Below are positions 1 to 3,600 of a stretch of DNA of 5,763 nucleotides, piece by piece (the stretch's first letter is position 1; every line of letters begins with the position of its first letter). The notes beneath the pieces were generated by a model, which saw only the letters and a list, made by a program, of their open reading frames with translations, searched no databases and was not told the DNA's origin. This DNA comes from Planctomycetota bacterium (GTDB lineage Bacteria > Planctomycetota > MHYJ01 > JACQXL01 > JAVHLO01). The position numbers and the translations under genes were made by a program. Location of the stretch: contig JAVHLO010000236.1 of the NCBI GenBank assembly GCA_031082105.1, positions 1-5,763 on the forward strand. The letters are read 5' to 3'.

Positions 1-114
1 CCAAAACATGCGACCTGGCGACACCGCTCGACCCATCCTATCGGCGGTCACTTCTCCATGCCTTCGCCGCGCTGCTCGCGGGATCACATGTGTCAGGCAA
101 TTCCTGGCGCTGAC
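1..114. other. Upstream intergenic stretch, no gene recognised
   Basis: All three + frames are short here: one runs open from the window edge to a TGA at 154-156, another stops at 116-118 and the third at 111-113. None gives a recognisable protein tail, so an upstream gene ending here can be neither shown nor excluded. The stretch holds a perfect 8-bp palindrome, CACATGTG, at 85-92. It also holds a weak dyad, GTCAGG-caatt-CCTGGC (92-108, one G-T pair), just upstream of the -35 box. Either could be a regulator site for the promoter that follows, but neither is diagnostic. Confidence 0.4.
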
Positions 115-143
115 TTGACATTCTCAATCCACCACGATATAAT
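115..143 (+). promoter_or_regulatory. Perfect-consensus sigma70 promoter
   Basis: The -35 hexamer TTGACA (115-120) and the -10 hexamer TATAAT (138-143) both match the housekeeping sigma70 consensus at all six positions, and the 17-nt spacer is optimal. There is no extended -10 TG. Transcription would be expected to start around 150-152, leaving a leader of about 140 nt before the ATG at 290. A match this good in GC-rich sequence is unlikely by chance. It implies high intrinsic strength, so a gene for a giant STAND protein would be expected to need repression. The start point itself is inferred, not seen. Confidence 0.8.
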
Positions 144-157
144 GATGGTGGAATGAG
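123..157. promoter_or_regulatory. Candidate operator: 12-bp inverted repeat centred on the -10 box
   Basis: CTCAATCCACCA (123-134) and TGGTGGAATGAG (146-157) are reverse complements at 11 of 12 positions, separated by 11 bp (135-145) that contain TATAAT. The dyad centre (about 140) lies in the -10 element and the right arm covers the predicted start site. A dimeric protein bound here would occlude RNA polymerase, so a repressor operator is the simplest reading. In RNA only the right arm would be transcribed, so this is not a terminator or leader hairpin. The cognate regulator is not in the window. It could be the giant protein itself if its N-terminal module binds DNA, but that is speculation. 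Confidence 0.55.
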
Positions 158-158
158 G

Positions 159-173
159 CGCGTAGCATACGCG
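159..173 (+). other. Small leader hairpin with an overlapping direct repeat
   Basis: CGCGTA-gca-TACGCG forms a perfect 6-bp stem with a 3-nt loop near the predicted 5' end of the transcript. The heptamer GCGTAGC occurs twice, at 160-166 and 171-177, with an 11-bp period (about one helical turn). It could stabilise the 5' end of the RNA or be part of the DNA operator region. No U-tract follows, so it is not a terminator. Confidence 0.3.
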
Positions 174-277
174 TAGCTTATCTGTTTGGCGAGTGGAGGC
201 GGGATGCCTTTGCGACCGCAGATCGCACTGAGAATGTCGCATGACAGCAACGCGGATCTTCCGGCAGGATCGATTTT

Positions 278-284
278 GAAGAGG
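278..284 (+). promoter_or_regulatory. Ribosome binding site for the giant gene
   Basis: GAAGAGG lies 5 nt upstream of the ATG at 290, giving a GAGG core at suitable spacing. The reading frame is closed upstream by TGA at 242-244, and no ATG lies between that stop and 290. This supports 290 as the start over the second in-frame ATG at 314 (residue 9). TCTTC at 257-261 is complementary to the GAAGA part of the site, so weak masking is conceivable, but a 5-bp helix with a 16-nt loop is not compelling. Confidence 0.7.
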
Positions 285-289
285 TCGCC

Positions 290-619
290 ATGGACACCCA
301 GGACACCGCGCGAATGGACCGCGAACAGCTCGCGGCCATGCTCGACAGGCTCATCTCGGTCTGGCCAAGGAAACAGGAGATGAAACGGGCGCTCGAAGAG
401 ATCAAGCGGCTCTTCTCAAAGAGCGATTCCGTCCGCTTCAAAAAGGTCGTCGAAATCCTGTGGCCCGCCGCGGACGCGGAAGTCCGCCAGACGCGCTTCC
501 GGCTCTTCAAGGAGCGGTTCAACCGCAAGGCCGCCGAACTCGGGCTGACCGGCCGGCTCGCTACCGAGACCGATAACCGGCCGACCGACGAGAAATCGGT
601 CTGGTTCGAATCGACCGAC
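290..619 (+). other. Unassigned N-terminal module, possibly winged helix (residues 1-110)
   Basis: Residues 10-42 look like two amphipathic helices. Residues 46-85 are rich in basic and aromatic positions (VRFKKVVEILWP at 48-59, RFRLFKERFNRKAAELG at 69-85). Residues 86-107 could form a beta hairpin (LTGRLATET, then a turn, then KSVWFES at 102-108). Helices followed by a hairpin fit a winged helix-turn-helix, hence possible DNA binding, but I do not recognise a named family. It might instead be an effector-associated adaptor domain, which NACHT and other STAND proteins often carry at this end. The call rests on residue pattern only. Confidence 0.3.
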
Positions 620-3600
620 CCCGGTTCGCAGGCGCGCGGCGAGCTTGCCCGCATGCGCGACGAGCTGCGCGGGCTCGTGCCGAACACCGCCTACGAGCCG
701 ACCCTCTTCGTCCGGCCCCAGGTCACGCCGAGCGTGCCGACCGCGCGGTTCCCGGACCGGGTCGAACGCTTTGCGTGGGTCGCCATGCCCGATACCTGGG
801 CGCGGCTGTCGAACGAGGCCCGCGCGTTCCTCAAACAGCTCAGCACGAAGTTCGAGGCCATCCGTCAGGTGAAACCGCCCGCGGCCGGCGACCCGCTCGT
901 CGGGTTCGAAGTGCTCGCCGTCGGCCCGCACGGCGATTCATACGATCCGCGCGTCACCCAGGAAGCGCGACGGCTTGGCATCTCCCCCGAGGACCTCGAT
1001 ACCGTGCTGCTCTTCCTCTCCGTCCAGACGACCTGCGCCCTCATGGCCGAGCTGCCGGAGCGGTCGAAGGAACTGAGCTTCCACCTCAACCTCCACGACT
1101 CCATCTACGCGAACGACGCGGAGCGGATCAAAAAAGTACTCGACCACTTCAGCGGGGTGGACTGTCGAAGCTACGTGCTCGAGCTCGCCTCCGATTTCCA
1201 GCCGGACCGCGTTCGCGCGCTGGTGAAACTGCTCGCGGAACACCCGTTCGGCCTGTCGCTCGAGGACTGGACGGAGACGCCGGAGAAGACGCGGCTTGCG
1301 GCGCTCGGCGACGACACGATCCGCAGGTCGGTCCGGACGGTGAAACTCGACCGGCGCAGGTTCGCGCACGCGGACGAGCTCCGCAAGGGTTGCGAACTCG
1401 CCGCCCGGCTCCTCAAGTCGCACGGGCTCGCGGGACTGCCCGTCATAATTGAGGGCGTCGAGACCCGCGCCGATCTCGATTTCATCCGCACGCTCACCTC
1501 CGGCGCCGACCGGCTCTTCGTCCAGGGCTATGCGATCCATCCCGCGGAAGAATGGCAGAGGACGCTCGTCGGATTGAACGAGTGCGGCCACCCGACCGGC
1601 TACGGGCTCGCCGGGCCGGGCCGACCCAGGGCGCTTGCCTTCGTCGACCGCGTTGTTGAACTCGTCCACAAGGCCGGCTGCGCAATCGCCGGGATCGAGA
1701 AAGCGACCGACGGCCACCCGATCGTGTACCGCCTGCGGCTCAGAGAAGGCTGGGAATACCTCGCCTGCGAGTCAGCGAGCGCGTGCTTGGGGACCGAACC
1801 CGACGCGCCGCCCTGTGTCGTTGCGGACAGGACTACGGCCGGCGCGGAACAGAAACAGCGATTGATCACGCTCGACGATTTCGCGGACGAACTCGTCACG
1901 CGAAGACAGATGCTGTCGCGGCTCCCTGAGATCCCCGCGGACAGGAAATACGAGCCGCGCGAGTTCATCCGCACTGAGCTTGTGGAGTTGCCCGCGAGCC
2001 GTCTCGCGCCCCAGGGCGGGACCGGGCGGGGCGAGCCGGGTGCGGGGGACACCCGATCGGGCGGCACGCGCAGGCTCGCCGAAGGGCCCGAGGGCGATGC
2101 GCTCAACATGCTGCTCGCCTGGGCGCGCGACCCCGTGCCGCTCGGTGTGCTGCTCGGCGAGTACGGCACGGGCAAGACCTTCACCGCGCGCGTGTTCGCG
2201 CACGAGGTCGTCAAGGACGGCGCGCGCGAACCGATGTACATGGACCTGCGCGACCTCAAGCCGCTCGGGCGCGAGTTGAAACTCGAGGACATCATCGGCC
2301 GGTTCCTGGAGCTGCGCGGGCTCACGACGAACCACGTCCGCTCGCTGCTCGAGCTCGTCGCCGAAGGGAAGTGGCTGCTCATCTTCGACGGGTTCGACGA
2401 GATCGCCACCCATCTGCAGCCGGGCGAGGCGAGGTCGCTCCTGCGCGAGCTGCGGCGGCCCGCGGAGAACCGCGGCAAGGTGCTCATCACCGCGCGTGAC
2501 CATTATTTCCCGACCGAGGCTGACGAGCGCCGCGCCATCCGCGGCGAGGGGACCCTGGTGCGGCGTGAAGATATCGGCCCCGCCCGAATATGGCGTTTGA
2601 AACCGTTCGACCTGATGCGCATCCGACGTTTCCTCGCCCTGCACCTCGGTGAAGAGCGCGTGGACAACGCGATGGAGCTCATCGCCGCGGTGCACAACCT
2701 GCGCGAGCTCGCCTCGCGGCCCGTGCTGCTCTGGATGATCGTCCAGTCACTCGACCGGCTGAGGAAGGCCGCGGAGGAAGCTCATCGCAGCCTCGGCCCG
2801 GCCGACCTCTACGAGACGTTCGTCGGCGAATGGATCGAACGCGACGCGGAGAAACACCAGCTCGAGACCGACGTGAAGCGCCTCTTCATGGAAGAGCTTG
2901 CGCGCCTCCTCTGGGACCGGGTCGCGGCCCGGCGGACCGCAGGCATCTCCGATTCCGAGCTGAGCGACGCGCTCCGCGACCTCCTTCGGAACAAGTACGG
3001 CGCGCTCGACCCCGGTCGCGCGCCAATATTCCAGATCGATGTGCGGACCGCGGCGTTCGTGGTCCGCGACAGGGACATGTACCGCTTCGCGCACACGAGC
3101 TTCCTCGAGTTCTTCCTCGCGTGCTGGTCCGTACGCAGGCTGCTGGCGGGCGACGTCGGCGGGCTCGACCTGCCGCGCTTCTCGCGCGAGGTCGTCGCGT
3201 TCATGCTCACGCGCGGCCCGCGCGAACGGCTGCTCGAGACCGCCGCGCGCGTGCTGGCCGGCGGCTATGTCCCCCGTGCGACCGAGAACGCATTGCTCGT
3301 GCTCTACTGGGCGGCCCGGCTTCCGTTCGAGAAGCCGCAGCAGGTCGAGCCGCTCCGCGCCGCGCCTACCGGGCAGACAACGTGCAAGCCCGCGCCGGCC
3401 GGCGGGGAGGCCGATGAGAAATGGGAGCTTGTCGCGAACGAGTTCGGCCGCCTTGCGCCGCCTTCGATCGTCCTGCGCGGCGCAAACCTCGCCGGACTGG
3501 ACCTGTCCGGGATCAGGCTTGTCGGCGCGGACATGACCGGCGCGCACCTCGAAGGGGCCAAGCTTGCGCAGGCGGACCTCACGGGGGCGGTGATGGTCAA

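Noticed and set aside
38..250. 70-codon - strand frame across the promoter
   Set aside because: It has no recognisable product and overlaps the strong promoter and operator in antisense. Nothing beyond openness supports it.
775..1452. 225-codon + strand frame within the EAL region
   Set aside because: It is out of frame with the clear EAL motifs, Arg/Ala/Pro-rich with no fold signature, and so a typical shadow frame.
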